Origin: Opitutus sp.
GTDB taxonomy: Bacteria > Verrucomicrobiota > Verrucomicrobiia > Opitutales > Opitutaceae
Direction of reading: 5' to 3'
Length of the DNA stretch: 64,000 nt
NCBI GenBank assembly: GCA_013821985.1
Contig: PNJQ01000010.1
Location: forward strand, 1 to 64,000
Below are positions 9,067-17,944 of this stretch, one piece after another (position 1 is the stretch's first letter; every line of letters begins with the position of its first letter). A program made the translations under genes and the position numbers. The notes beneath the pieces are model-generated. The model made no database searches. It worked only from the letters and a program-made list of their open reading frames with translations, and had not been told where the DNA came from.

Positions 9067-10797
9067 TTACCAGAACCACACGTAGAGCAACACGGTCAGC
9101 CCGCAGACGAGCACCCCCCCGAGGCGCGCGCCGCGGGAGGTCTCGAGGGAGATCTGGTCATTGACCGGCATCTTCACCGGCTCGCGCAGCGGATGGAGCA
9201 GCGTGACGAAAACGCCGACCGAAATGACGAGGAAGAAGCAAACGGCCATGCGGTCGAGGAACGCCATTTCCGACGAGAACCACCAACCCCGGGCGACGAG
9301 TGCCGGGCCGAGGAACCACTTGAATGCGGCGTAGGCGACGGCGTTGACTACGATGCCGAGCCAGCCGAAGTAGCGGGGCGTGCGCGGCGAGAAGAAGCCG
9401 AAAATGAAGACGGCCAGGATGCCCGGGGAAATGAAGCCCTGGAATTCCTGGATGTAGGCAAAGATGCCGCCGAAGGCCTCCAGCTTCGGCGCGAGCAGCG
9501 CGGCGAGCACCACGAAGACGGTGACGAACAGCTTGCCGACGCGCACGAGCTTCGCCTCGGATTTCTCGCCGGTAATCTTTTGGTAGAGGTCGATCGTGGC
9601 GATGGTGGAGGCGGAATTGAGCATCGACGCGAGCGAGCTGATGACGGCGCCGGCGAGCGCCGCGAGGACGAACCACGAGATGAGCGGGTAAGGCTGCACG
9701 AGGTTGCGCACGAGCACGGGGAACGCGCTGTCGTAATCGTAGCCGCCGCCGGGCTGCACCATGTCCGCGCTGAACAGGTTGAAAGCGAGGATGCCGGGAA
9801 TCACCACGACGAACGGGATGATGAGCTTGAGCAGCGCGGCGAAGACGATGCCCTTCTGGCCCTCGGCGAGCGATTTCGACCCGAGCGTGCGCTGCACGAT
9901 GTATTGGTTGAGGCCCCAGTAGAAAAAATTCGGAATCCACAAGCCGACGAGCAGCGCGGTCCACGGAATGGAGCTGTCTGTGACCGGGCGGATCATGTGG
10001 AGTTTACCGCCGGTGCCGTTGGGGCCTTCGCGCACGGTGGCTTCGCCGTCCTTGCCGTCGTTGAGCAACATGAAGCGGTCCCACGCGTTCGCCTGCCGGA
10101 GCTCTTCGACCGTGGCGGTGGAGTTCTGGACCTTGGTGAGAATGAGCTTTTCCGGGTCGGCGTTGCCGAGGTGGGCGAACGCGAGCGCCATCACCACCAC
10201 GCCGCCGGCGATGAGTCCGGAGCCCCAAACGAGGTCGGTCCACGCGCACGCGCGCAGGCCGCCGACGTAAACATAAACGGCGGCGAAGAGGGCGATCAGC
10301 CAGCACACCGCCGTGAGACTGTTGAGCACCGGCACGGTGTGATAGTAAGCCGAGACGAACTTCGCCCCCGAGTAGATGACGGACGCGGTGGCGACGAACA
10401 CGAGTGTGACGAGCGCGGGGATGGCCATCGTCATGCGCGCGACGGTGCCGAATCGGTATTCGAGAAATTCGGGAATGGTGTAGAGGCCCGCGCGCAGGAA
10501 CTTCGGCAGGAACCAGAAGGCCACGATCACGAGCGTGATTGCCGCCATCCACTCGTAGGAGGCGATCGCCATGCCGAGCCAGTTCGCGGCGGAGCCGGAC
10601 ATGCCGACGAATTGCTCCGTCGAAATGTTGGCCGCAATGAGCGAGAAACCAACCAGCCACCAAGTCAGACCGCGTCCGGCGAGGAAGTAGTCGGCGGCGC
10701 TGCCGTCAGCGGATCGGCCGACGTTGCTTTTCCTGATGCCGAGCCAGATGACACCGACGACGGCGAAGACGAAGAGGCAAACCTCAAGAATCAGCAT
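9067..10797 (-). CDS. sodium:solute symporter (SSS/SGLT family)
   Basis: A 576-residue membrane protein with about 13-14 hydrophobic segments and the SSS signature region SADYFLAGRGLTWWLVGFSL near residues 32-55, preceded by an N-terminal helix. It has the family features GFSLIAANISTEQFVG and YTIPEFLEYRFG. It most resembles the glucose/galactose (SGLT-like) branch. It is the distal gene of the minus-strand carbohydrate locus, 98 nt after the GH16 gene, so a sugar released by the neighbouring glycosidases is the likely substrate. The 622-residue frame on the opposite strand is an antisense artefact. Confidence 0.92.
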   Translation of the reverse strand: MLILEVCLFVFAVVGVIWLGIRKSNVGRSADGSAADYFLAGRGLTWWLVGFSLIAANISTEQFVGMSGSAANWLGMAIASYEWMAAITLVIVAFWFLPKFLRAGLYTIPEFLEYRFGTVARMTMAIPALVTLVFVATASVIYSGAKFVSAYYHTVPVLNSLTAVCWLIALFAAVYVYVGGLRACAWTDLVWGSGLIAGGVVVMALAFAHLGNADPEKLILTKVQNSTATVEELRQANAWDRFMLLNDGKDGEATVREGPNGTGGKLHMIRPVTDSSIPWTALLVGLWIPNFFYWGLNQYIVQRTLGSKSLAEGQKGIVFAALLKLIIPFVVVIPGILAFNLFSADMVQPGGGYDYDSAFPVLVRNLVQPYPLISWFVLAALAGAVISSLASMLNSASTIATIDLYQKITGEKSEAKLVRVGKLFVTVFVVLAALLAPKLEAFGGIFAYIQEFQGFISPGILAVFIFGFFSPRTPRYFGWLGIVVNAVAYAAFKWFLGPALVARGWWFSSEMAFLDRMAVCFFLVISVGVFVTLLHPLREPVKMPVNDQISLETSRGARLGGVLVCGLTVLLYVWFW

Positions 10798-10895
10798 GAC
10801 GGGGGTTGTAGATTGAAAGGAGCGGAAGGTAGAGAAAGTTCTCCGCGCCCGCCGTCATCCCTGGGAGGGACTTGCTTTCGGCTGTCCGGTGGCCG

Positions 10896-11696
10896 TCAGG
10901 TTGCGCGGCGGTAGATGCGGACGAAATCGACTTCGAAGCGCTGGGGGAAAGCGGAGTCGTCCACGCCTTTCTCACCGCCCCAATCGCCGCCAACGGCGAG
11001 GTTGAGGATGAGATAAAACGGCCGCGTGAACGGCCAGCTTTCCCAGCCGCGGCCGTCGTCCTTGGCGGTGAAGTAGAGCTCGTTCTCGAGATACATGCGC
11101 ATCTCGCCCGGTTCCCACTCGAGCACGTGGGTGCGGAACGCGGTGGTGGCGTCGGAGACCTGCACCGTGCCGGTGCGCTGCGTGTTGTTCCGCCACTGGT
11201 GCAGGCGGCTGTGGAGCGAGCCGTGCACCACGCCGGCGTTGTGGCCGACGTGCTCCATGATATCGATCTCGCCGTTGTCGGGCCACTTGCCGTCGCCGAG
11301 ATTCCACACGGTCGGCAGCATCCACACCGCGGGCCAGGTGCCGCGCCCGGCGGGCACGCGCACGCGAATTTCGAAGCGCCCGTGCAGCCAATCGGCGCGG
11401 CCCTTCGTCACGAGACGTGCAGAGGTGAACTTGTTCTTTTCGAATTCCTCGCGGCGCGCCTCGATGATGAGATGGCCGTCCTCCACGCGCGCGTTTTCGG
11501 CGCGCGCCTCGGTGTAGTATTGGAGTTCGCGGTTGCCCCAGCCGTCGCCGCCGACGTCGTAGGCCCACTTCTTCGGGTCCGGCGCGCCGGGCTGGTCGAA
11601 TTCATCGGACCAGACGAGTTGCCAGCCGCTGGGCGCGGGGGTGGCGTGCGCAAGCAGCGCGCAGGAAACAGCGCAGAGGAAAAGGAAGGGTTTCAT
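10896..11696 (-). CDS. GH16 family endo-beta-glucanase (laminarinase-like)
   Basis: GH16 enzymes cleave internal beta-1,3 or beta-1,3/1,4 glucan bonds with retention. This 266-residue protein has a signal peptide (about 1-18), WQLVWSDEFDQPGAPD at the mature N-terminus and the catalytic motif GEIDIMEHVG. Glu143 is the predicted nucleophile, Asp145 the helper and Glu148 the acid/base. Trp residues around WLHGRFEIRVRVP and AVWMLP fit the substrate cleft. The ATG at 11696 is chosen because it starts the signal peptide; the open frame runs to 11840. The context with GH30 and a TonB receptor points to laminarin. Confidence 0.93.
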   Translation of the reverse strand: MKPFLFLCAVSCALLAHATPAPSGWQLVWSDEFDQPGAPDPKKWAYDVGGDGWGNRELQYYTEARAENARVEDGHLIIEARREEFEKNKFTSARLVTKGRADWLHGRFEIRVRVPAGRGTWPAVWMLPTVWNLGDGKWPDNGEIDIMEHVGHNAGVVHGSLHSRLHQWRNNTQRTGTVQVSDATTAFRTHVLEWEPGEMRMYLENELYFTAKDDGRGWESWPFTRPFYLILNLAVGGDWGGEKGVDDSAFPQRFEVDFVRIYRRAT

Positions 11697-11745
11697 GGGA
11701 GGATTCCAGAGGCGAAGCAGGGTGCCGGATCGGTCAGGGTGCCGC

Positions 11746-13146
11746 TCACGGCGCGCCGACGTAGGTTTGAATGCCGTGCGCGGGGATGGCGCACGCGAGG
11801 GTGGCGCCGGCGGCCGCGAGGGAGAAAGTGCGGGGTTCATCGCCGGCGTTCATCACGATGACGACGACGGAGCGGTCGGGATTTTGAAAGGCGATCGACG
11901 CCAAGCCATCCGGCGCGGCGCTGGACGCGATGCGATGCGCGCCGGGCTGGACGAATTTGCTGAAGTGGCCGAGGTAGTAGAACGCGGCGCTGTAACGAAT
12001 TTCCTTGGTGTTGGTATCGACGATCACGGGTGCGTCGCAGAAATTGCCGACGTGATTCGGGCCACCGCGCTGGTCGAGCACGATGTTCCAATCGATGAAG
12101 CCGCAGACCCAGTTGTTGAAGTCGCCGATCATCTGCCGGACGTAGGCTTCGCCGTGCTCCCAGACACCGAGGTTCTTGCCGCCTTCCCAGCAGCCTTCGG
12201 TGAAGAGGATGGGCTTGTCGGGATACTTGGCGTGGACGCGTGACGAGGCGGCGAAGTCGTCGCTGACATACCAGTGCACGCCGAGGCCCCAGACATATTT
12301 CGCGACGGCCGGGTCGCCGAGGATGGCGTCAGCGTGCGCCTCGAGGATGTCGCGGTTGTGGTCGTGGGCGAAGAGCTTGATGTCTTGCAGGCCCGCGCCG
12401 TGCAGGGCGGGCCCGAGGTGATCGCGGATGAAGGCCGCTTCCTGTTTTGGGTCGAACAGGCACGACTCCCACGTCTGATGGGCTTCGGGTTCGTTCTGCA
12501 CCGAGAACGCCCAGAGCGGGAGATTCTCCTCCTGGGCCATTGCGCGCGCGAACTTCACGTAGAGATTAGCCCAGGATGCGGCGTATTCGCGGCGCAACGA
12601 ACCGCCATCGTCCATCCGGAAATTCGTTTTCATCCACGCCGGCGGGCTCCACGGGGAAACAAGGAGCTTGAAGCGATCGGCGCCGGCTGCGCGCTGCGCG
12701 TCGTGCAGGAGCGGCATCACCCACTTGCGCATCGGCGCGAGCGTGAAGCTGTGCAGATCGTAGTCGCCGGGCGTCTCGGCCAACGACCACAGATTCAGCG
12801 AGAAGTCGCACGAGTTGAGGTGCGTGCGCGCGAGCGTGTAGCCGAGACCATCTTTGCCGTAATAGGCGCGGATGACTTCGAGGCGTTTCTCGGGCGGCAA
12901 CTGCGCGAGCACCCACGCAGAGGACTCGGTGAGCGCTCCGCCGAAGCCGAGCATTTCCTGGAAGCGCTGGGCGGGATCGACGGTGAGGGCGCCGCCGGCG
13001 GCCGGGCTGGCGACGGGCGCAGCGAGCGACGTGAGGCGATGACCGTTGTCGCGGGCGGTTTCGTAGAGGGACCAGGTGCCCGCGCGAAGCGGGAGGGACA
13101 GGGAGGACACGAAGAGACCGGAGACGAGGAGAGAACGGAGGTGCAT
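11746..13146 (-). CDS. GH30 family glycoside hydrolase (glucosylceramidase / beta-1,6-glucanase type)
   Basis: A 466-residue secreted enzyme: signal peptide about 1-22, then the GH30 opening FQEMLGFGGALTESSAW. The acid/base Glu219 lies in FSVQNEPEAHQTWE and the nucleophile Glu317 in ILFTEGCWEGG. SPWSPPAWMKTN is also characteristic. In GH30 these scaffolds act on beta-glucosides, and subfamily 3 cleaves beta-1,6-glucan. Beside a GH16 laminarinase, removal of beta-1,6 branches of laminarin is the best guess. The start at 13146 is taken from the signal peptide. It lies 11 nt after the GPH symporter gene, so the two are co-transcribed. Confidence 0.93.
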   Translation of the reverse strand: MHLRSLLVSGLFVSSLSLPLRAGTWSLYETARDNGHRLTSLAAPVASPAAGGALTVDPAQRFQEMLGFGGALTESSAWVLAQLPPEKRLEVIRAYYGKDGLGYTLARTHLNSCDFSLNLWSLAETPGDYDLHSFTLAPMRKWVMPLLHDAQRAAGADRFKLLVSPWSPPAWMKTNFRMDDGGSLRREYAASWANLYVKFARAMAQEENLPLWAFSVQNEPEAHQTWESCLFDPKQEAAFIRDHLGPALHGAGLQDIKLFAHDHNRDILEAHADAILGDPAVAKYVWGLGVHWYVSDDFAASSRVHAKYPDKPILFTEGCWEGGKNLGVWEHGEAYVRQMIGDFNNWVCGFIDWNIVLDQRGGPNHVGNFCDAPVIVDTNTKEIRYSAAFYYLGHFSKFVQPGAHRIASSAAPDGLASIAFQNPDRSVVVIVMNAGDEPRTFSLAAAGATLACAIPAHGIQTYVGAP

Positions 13147-13157
13147 AACAGAAAGGA

Positions 13158-14588
13158 TCAGACCGGCGCCGGAGCGCCGGCGGTTTTGCGCGCAGCGAGG
13201 TCGGACTCGATCTGCTTCACGTCCGGCTCCTCGAGCCGGTAGAAGAAGATCGCGAGGCCGCTGAGCAATGCGAAGGCGCCTGGGAGCACGCTGAACAGGA
13301 GCGTGATGCCAAAGAGGGCGCGCGGCGTTTGCACGGCCTCGGCGACATAGCCGTAATGCGCGAGCAGCCAGCCAATCATCGCGGAGCCGATGGCGAGGCC
13401 GACTTTTTGCACGAACACGGTGGCGGAAAACACGAGGCCGGTGGTGCGCCGGCCGAACTTCCATTCGCCGTAGTCCGCGGTGTCGGCATACATCGACCAG
13501 ACGATCGCCGGCGTCGGGCCGGCCAGGAAGCACGCGAGGATGTTCATCGCGTAAAGCACCGGCAGGTTGTGCGGATCGAGGAAATAAAACGACGCCATCG
13601 CGAGCGCGTTGCCGATGGTCAGCCCGATCATCAGTTTTCGGCGCGAGGCGAAGCGCGTGAAGAGCTTCGTGGCGAGCGAGCCGGCGATGAAGGCGAGGAA
13701 GCCCCAGAAGTTGAAAGAGCTCAGGCCCTCGAAATCACCGACCACGTATTTGAAATAATAGACGCCGGAGCCGCTGCGCAGGCCGGTGTTGGCAAGGGTG
13801 AGGAACGCCGCGAAAAAGAGCACGAGCCATGGGGCGTTGCGAAAGAGATCGCGCAAATCGGAACCGAGGGAGGATTTCTGTTCCGGCGGCGGGGTGACGC
13901 GCTCCTTCGTGTTGAAGAACGTGAAGAGAAACATCGCGACCGAGATCACGGCGAAGATTGCCATGGTGGTGCGGAAGCCGCCGGCCTCGCTGCCGCTGAC
14001 CTGCGCGAAGAACTTGCTCAGCTTCGGCACGAGCGAACCGATCAGCAACGCGCCGAGGAAGGCGCAGGCGAAACGATAGGTCGAGAGCGACGTGCGATCC
14101 TCGGATGAGGAAGACATGACGCCCATCAGCGCGGAGTAAGGAGTATTAATCGCCGCGTAGGCGACGAGCATCAGCGTGTAGGTCGCGTAGGCGAAGACCA
14201 GCTGACCGTCGGGTGAAAAGCCCGGGTTGGCGAACATGATGTAGCCGAGCACGCCGTAAGGCAGCGCGCCCCAGAGGATCCACGGCCGGAATTTTCCCCA
14301 GCGAGAATTCGTGCGGTCGGCGAGCATGCCGATGACGGGATTCAGCGCGGCGACGAGGATCGGGACGGTGCCGAGCAGCGTGCCGACGGCGGCCGTGTTC
14401 TTGATGCCGACGACGTCGGTGTAGTAATACGCCAGGAAGATGTTGAACGCCTGAAAAAAGAAATTCGAGGCGGTGTCGCCCAGACCGTAGGCGAGTTTTT
14501 CCCGGAGGGTCAGCCGAGCAGCGGTGCTGGACAAGGGAGGAAGCGGTTGGGGAGGTTGTGAGTGAAAGAAGCGGGCGGGGAAAGACAA
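13158..14588 (-). CDS. GPH-type sugar:cation symporter (MFS, MelB-like)
   Basis: A 476-residue, 12-helix transporter of the glycoside-pentoside-hexuronide group. The opening LREKLAYGLGDTASNFFFQ, the LADRTNSRWGKFRPWILW loop between helices 2 and 3, and IPTPYS-like NTPYSALMG are typical. It should import mono- or disaccharides released by the neighbouring GH16 and GH30 enzymes. The start is uncertain: the frame has no ATG, and the first possible start is TTG at 14588, inside the arm of the terminator hairpin after the TonB receptor. A second TTG at 14534 lies closer to the conserved region and may be the true start. Confidence 0.9.
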   Translation of the reverse strand: MSFPARFFHSQPPQPLPPLSSTAARLTLREKLAYGLGDTASNFFFQAFNIFLAYYYTDVVGIKNTAAVGTLLGTVPILVAALNPVIGMLADRTNSRWGKFRPWILWGALPYGVLGYIMFANPGFSPDGQLVFAYATYTLMLVAYAAINTPYSALMGVMSSSSEDRTSLSTYRFACAFLGALLIGSLVPKLSKFFAQVSGSEAGGFRTTMAIFAVISVAMFLFTFFNTKERVTPPPEQKSSLGSDLRDLFRNAPWLVLFFAAFLTLANTGLRSGSGVYYFKYVVGDFEGLSSFNFWGFLAFIAGSLATKLFTRFASRRKLMIGLTIGNALAMASFYFLDPHNLPVLYAMNILACFLAGPTPAIVWSMYADTADYGEWKFGRRTTGLVFSATVFVQKVGLAIGSAMIGWLLAHYGYVAEAVQTPRALFGITLLFSVLPGAFALLSGLAIFFYRLEEPDVKQIESDLAARKTAGAPAPV

Positions 14589-14622
14589 AGGCGCGCATCG
14601 GAAGTGAACCGGTGCGCGCCTT
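14588..14622 (-). terminator. hairpin terminator after the TonB-dependent receptor gene
   Basis: Reading the minus strand, 14-bp arms (14609-14622 and 14588-14601, one G-T type mismatch) enclose a 7-nt loop and run into a T-rich stretch (CCTTTGTCTTT). It begins 25 nt after the receptor stop codon. This fits an intrinsic terminator or attenuator that would lower transcription of the downstream symporter and glycosidase genes relative to the receptor. Confidence 0.65.
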
Positions 14623-14646
14623 GAGACCCCTAGTAGTGCACAAACC

Positions 14647-17562
14647 TTAGAATTGATAGCCGAATTCGAGGCGGGCGGAACGGCCGGGGGCGTAGATCAG
14701 GCCGTAGAGATCCTTGTCGTTTTGAACGTTGAACACGTTCAATTGCACGTAGGCGTCGCGCTCCCGGAGCTTGAACGGATACCGGACCATGAGGTCGAGG
14801 TTGAGACGAGCCTTGTGCTTGAGGATCGTGAGCTCGCCGCGGCCGTTGGTCTGCTTCTGGCCGGCGACGGTGATGCCCGAGAAGTATTCGCGCTCGGATT
14901 CCCACTGGCCGCCGAGGCCGACTTCGAGACCCTTAAGGCGATCGCCCTTCTGGAAGGTGTAGTGCGACCAGAAGCTGACGGAGTGTTTCGGCGTGTCATC
15001 GCGGCTCTGGCCCGCGCCCCAGCCGATGCCGGTCCACGTCGAGGTGTCGCTCGGGTCGGTATAGACCTCGTCGAGGTCGTAGCCGGTGAGGCCCCAGTTG
15101 CTATCCGGGAAATACCAGACTGCCCACCGATTTTCCGGGTGCGGGTAGCGGATGAATTTACCCGGGTTGGTGATGACCCGCTTGGTGTGCGCGTAGGAGG
15201 CGACGAACTGCAGGGAGTCGGTCGGGCTGAACATAATCTGCGCATCCCAGCCGTCGGACTCGTCCTCTTGTTGGACGAAGGCTTGGTAGCCGTTGCCGTC
15301 GCCGCGATCTTCCCAGCTGTTATTGGTGTGGCTGTCGGAGATGTAGAGCCAGCCGGGCCAACCAGGCTGCGTGGTCTTCGTGAGGTTGAATACGCGATCG
15401 AGGTAGGCGGCGCCGGAGGCGTTCGAGGCGTTCACATACCAATTACCGTTGAGCTGGTAAATCGAACCGGCCGAGACGCCGGCGTTCCACTCGGGCAGGG
15501 CCGCGTCGGCCGCGCCGTTGCCACCGTTGCTGCCGCCGGGGACGCTGCTCGGCGAGAAGTTGCCGACGTTGTAGATGATTGGCCGGCTGGCGTTGAAGGT
15601 GCCCTTGAGGGTCGGCATCCACCATTGGCCGAACGGCACGCCGCTGCGCTTGATCTTGAATTTGCTCACGGTGCCGGAAAGGCGGCCTTCCCAGAGATCG
15701 ACCTTGAGGCCGAACTCCTCGCTCTTGGCGATGGTCGGTCCGATCGGCTGGCCGGCGGCGTCGCGCAGGCCGTCGAAGTTCGGCTGCACGCCTTCCGCCC
15801 GCAGGGCGTAGAGGCTGACTTGGGGGATGATTTTCACCATCGCGCCGAGCTGAGTGGTTTCCTCGCTCTGTTCAGGACGCGTGACCGAGCTGGAGGACGC
15901 GGATGGATGGAAGGTGAGGGAATCGACCTTGTTGTCGTTCTTGTCCTTGCGTAGACCGCCGACGAAGATGAGCCGGTCATCGAGGAACTTGCCTTGATAG
16001 ACCGCATAATCGCCGGTGTTTTCCGCCTCCGTGCTGATACGGTTGATGCGCACCATTGCGGCGTCAGTCGAACCGTCGCCCTGGCGGCCGAAGCGGATGT
16101 AGGAGGTGTCCGTCGGACGCTTGTAATTGAAGGTATTGTTGGCGGTGCGCGTGAGGTCGGTTGTGCGTTCGGCTTTTTCCACCGAGCGGCCGACGAGGAA
16201 GCTGTTGTCGATGGCAAGCCACTTGCGCGATTCGAAGAGCTTGATCGAGTAGTTGAGCTCGACGCGGAACTGATCGCGGGTGTTTTCTTCCTGCGAGTTG
16301 CTCCAGTTGTATTCGAAGATCGTGTTGGGAGTCTGCGTGCGGGTGAACTCGCTGCTGCCGTTGGCTGAGTCGATCGGGATCACGGTGATCGTGTCGCGGA
16401 GGGCGACGGGACCGACGTTCTGGCGCATGGAGCCGTTGACGTCGCGCACATCGAACTGGACGTTGGAACGGTTGTAACCGGCGAGGATGTTCAGGCCCTC
16501 GAAGATGCCCTGCGTGAACTGCGCCCGCAGGTTGTTCTGCTCGGAGTTGCGGAAGGTGTCGGGGCCGGACCAGCGGAAGGTGCGGTTGTCCTTGCCGGCG
16601 AACTCCACGAAGCCGGAGCTCTGGAGGCGGTCGGCCTGGCCGATGCCGTCGATGTCGGAGCGGGCGCGCACGCTCTGGAAGCCGAGGCCCTTCTCGTTTT
16701 GCTCACCCAATTCGAAGTCGATGAGGATGTCGGTTTTCGGGAACGGTTTCCAATTGAAGCTCGGTGAGATGAACCAGTGATCCTCGTTGTAGAGTTCGGT
16801 GTGGTTGCCGGCGTCCTGCCAGGCGGCCGTCAGGCGGTAGCCCATGGTGCCGGAGGTGCCGAGCGGGCCGGTCGTATCGAGGGAGGCGCGCATGAAGTCG
16901 TTCGTCCCGTAAACGGCGGTGACGCGCGATTCCTGTTTCTTCAGGTCGGGAGTTTTCGGCAGGTAGTTCACGATGCCGCCGAAGTTGCCGATGCCGTAGA
17001 GCAGTGCGGCCGGTCCGCGAATAACTTCAATGCGGCCGATGTTGATGGAATCGGTCGCGCTTTGGCGACGGTAGCCATCGCGCAGGATGATGTCGGAAAT
17101 GTAGCCGCGAATCTTGTAGCTCGACTGCGTCTTGTTGGCCGTCACGCCTTCGGGATTGTGCACGCCGCCCGCGCCGTAGAAGGCGTTCGAGCCTTGGTCG
17201 TTTTGCGACTGCAGGATGATGCCGGAGCTGTAGCGGAGGGATTGGCGCAGATCGACCGACCCGGTGTCGCGCATGAAGGACTCCGTGATCACCTCGATCG
17301 GCATGGGCAGGTCCTTGATCGGCGTGTCCAGACGCGTGCCGGAAATCGAGTTGGTCGCGCGATAGCCCTTGTCCTTGTCGGTGGACACGGTGAACGGCGA
17401 CAACATGAACGGAGCGTCGTCTTCATTCGCCACGGTGGCGGCGTCGGATTGAGGGGCGTCGGTCGAGGTGCTGGTTTGCGCCTCCGATACGGTCGGCCAC
17501 AGCGCGAGGGCTGAGCCGGCGAGAAGTCCGGCCAGAAGCACGGAGCGGGGGTGGGTGTTCAT
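14647..17562 (-). CDS. TonB-dependent outer-membrane receptor
   Basis: A 971-residue outer-membrane receptor: signal peptide about 1-28, then FMLSPFTVSTDKDKGY (a TonB-box-proximal segment common in Opitutaceae receptors). The plug domain contains ISGTRLDTPIKDLPMPIEVI and IEVIRGPAALLYGIGNFGGI. A long beta-barrel ends in FGYQF with a terminal aromatic residue. It should import oligosaccharides or another bulky ligand with TonB-ExbBD energy. Its divergent placement from a LacI-type regulator and the GH16/GH30 genes downstream suggest beta-glucan oligomers. The ATG at 17562 starts the signal peptide; nine further codons upstream are open. Confidence 0.93.
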   Translation of the reverse strand: MNTHPRSVLLAGLLAGSALALWPTVSEAQTSTSTDAPQSDAATVANEDDAPFMLSPFTVSTDKDKGYRATNSISGTRLDTPIKDLPMPIEVITESFMRDTGSVDLRQSLRYSSGIILQSQNDQGSNAFYGAGGVHNPEGVTANKTQSSYKIRGYISDIILRDGYRRQSATDSINIGRIEVIRGPAALLYGIGNFGGIVNYLPKTPDLKKQESRVTAVYGTNDFMRASLDTTGPLGTSGTMGYRLTAAWQDAGNHTELYNEDHWFISPSFNWKPFPKTDILIDFELGEQNEKGLGFQSVRARSDIDGIGQADRLQSSGFVEFAGKDNRTFRWSGPDTFRNSEQNNLRAQFTQGIFEGLNILAGYNRSNVQFDVRDVNGSMRQNVGPVALRDTITVIPIDSANGSSEFTRTQTPNTIFEYNWSNSQEENTRDQFRVELNYSIKLFESRKWLAIDNSFLVGRSVEKAERTTDLTRTANNTFNYKRPTDTSYIRFGRQGDGSTDAAMVRINRISTEAENTGDYAVYQGKFLDDRLIFVGGLRKDKNDNKVDSLTFHPSASSSSVTRPEQSEETTQLGAMVKIIPQVSLYALRAEGVQPNFDGLRDAAGQPIGPTIAKSEEFGLKVDLWEGRLSGTVSKFKIKRSGVPFGQWWMPTLKGTFNASRPIIYNVGNFSPSSVPGGSNGGNGAADAALPEWNAGVSAGSIYQLNGNWYVNASNASGAAYLDRVFNLTKTTQPGWPGWLYISDSHTNNSWEDRGDGNGYQAFVQQEDESDGWDAQIMFSPTDSLQFVASYAHTKRVITNPGKFIRYPHPENRWAVWYFPDSNWGLTGYDLDEVYTDPSDTSTWTGIGWGAGQSRDDTPKHSVSFWSHYTFQKGDRLKGLEVGLGGQWESEREYFSGITVAGQKQTNGRGELTILKHKARLNLDLMVRYPFKLRERDAYVQLNVFNVQNDKDLYGLIYAPGRSARLEFGYQF

Positions 17563-17717
17563 CGGGTTGGGGGGACGGCGACGCCTCACAAAGACTGCGC
17601 GGGTTTGAGAGGCTTCGCGCGAACAACGGGTGTTAGGTAGAACGAGTTGGTCCCAAAGACGGGCGGCGACGCTGTCTTCAGGCTGCTACGACCTCACTTT
17701 TGTGCGACGATTATGTC

Positions 17718-17725
17718 AACGCGTT
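17718..17725. promoter_or_regulatory. AACGCGTT palindrome, candidate LacI-family operator core
   Basis: A perfect 8-bp palindrome with a central CG step, the usual centre of LacI-family operators, lies 156 nt before the receptor start and 220 nt before the regulator start. The flanking bases are only weakly symmetric, so this is a candidate only. Confidence 0.3.
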
Positions 17726-17726
17726 T

Positions 17727-17744
17727 GTGCATACTAAGTTGCAC
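17727..17744. promoter_or_regulatory. GTGCA-N8-TGCAC inverted repeat
   Basis: Perfect 5-bp arms separated by 8 nt, immediately beside the AACGCGTT palindrome in the divergent promoter region. It could be a second operator half-site pair or a binding site for another regulator; chance cannot be excluded. Confidence 0.25.
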
Positions 17745-17944
17745 TGAATAGTTCGCCTCTAGTTACATCTGAACCAGTTGATTAATAACAAAAAGAAAAC
17801 ACATATGCGTTTTTTGTTTGCGTAAAAATATGGTTGTGGCGCTGTTTGTTGCATTGGTAATTGCTTGCTTATGCCGATGCGTTTTGTAGCAAACGTCAAC
17901 GTCGGTGCGACAGCACCTTCCTCCCCTCCCTCCTGCGTCACGCC

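Larger units (their letters stand above)
17563..17944. promoter_or_regulatory. divergent promoter region between TonB receptor and LacI-type regulator
   Basis: This 382-nt interval has no convincing gene. About 17700-17880 is clearly AT-richer than the surroundings and holds tracts such as ATTAATAACAAAAAGAAAAC. It must hold promoters in both directions. Two candidate regulator sites, listed separately, lie near its middle. I cannot place the -35 and -10 boxes with confidence. Confidence 0.6.

Noticed and set aside
9046-10914. 622-residue open frame on the plus strand
   Set aside because: It is antisense to the SSS symporter, with a Glu/Arg/His-rich composition typical of shadow frames in GC-rich DNA.
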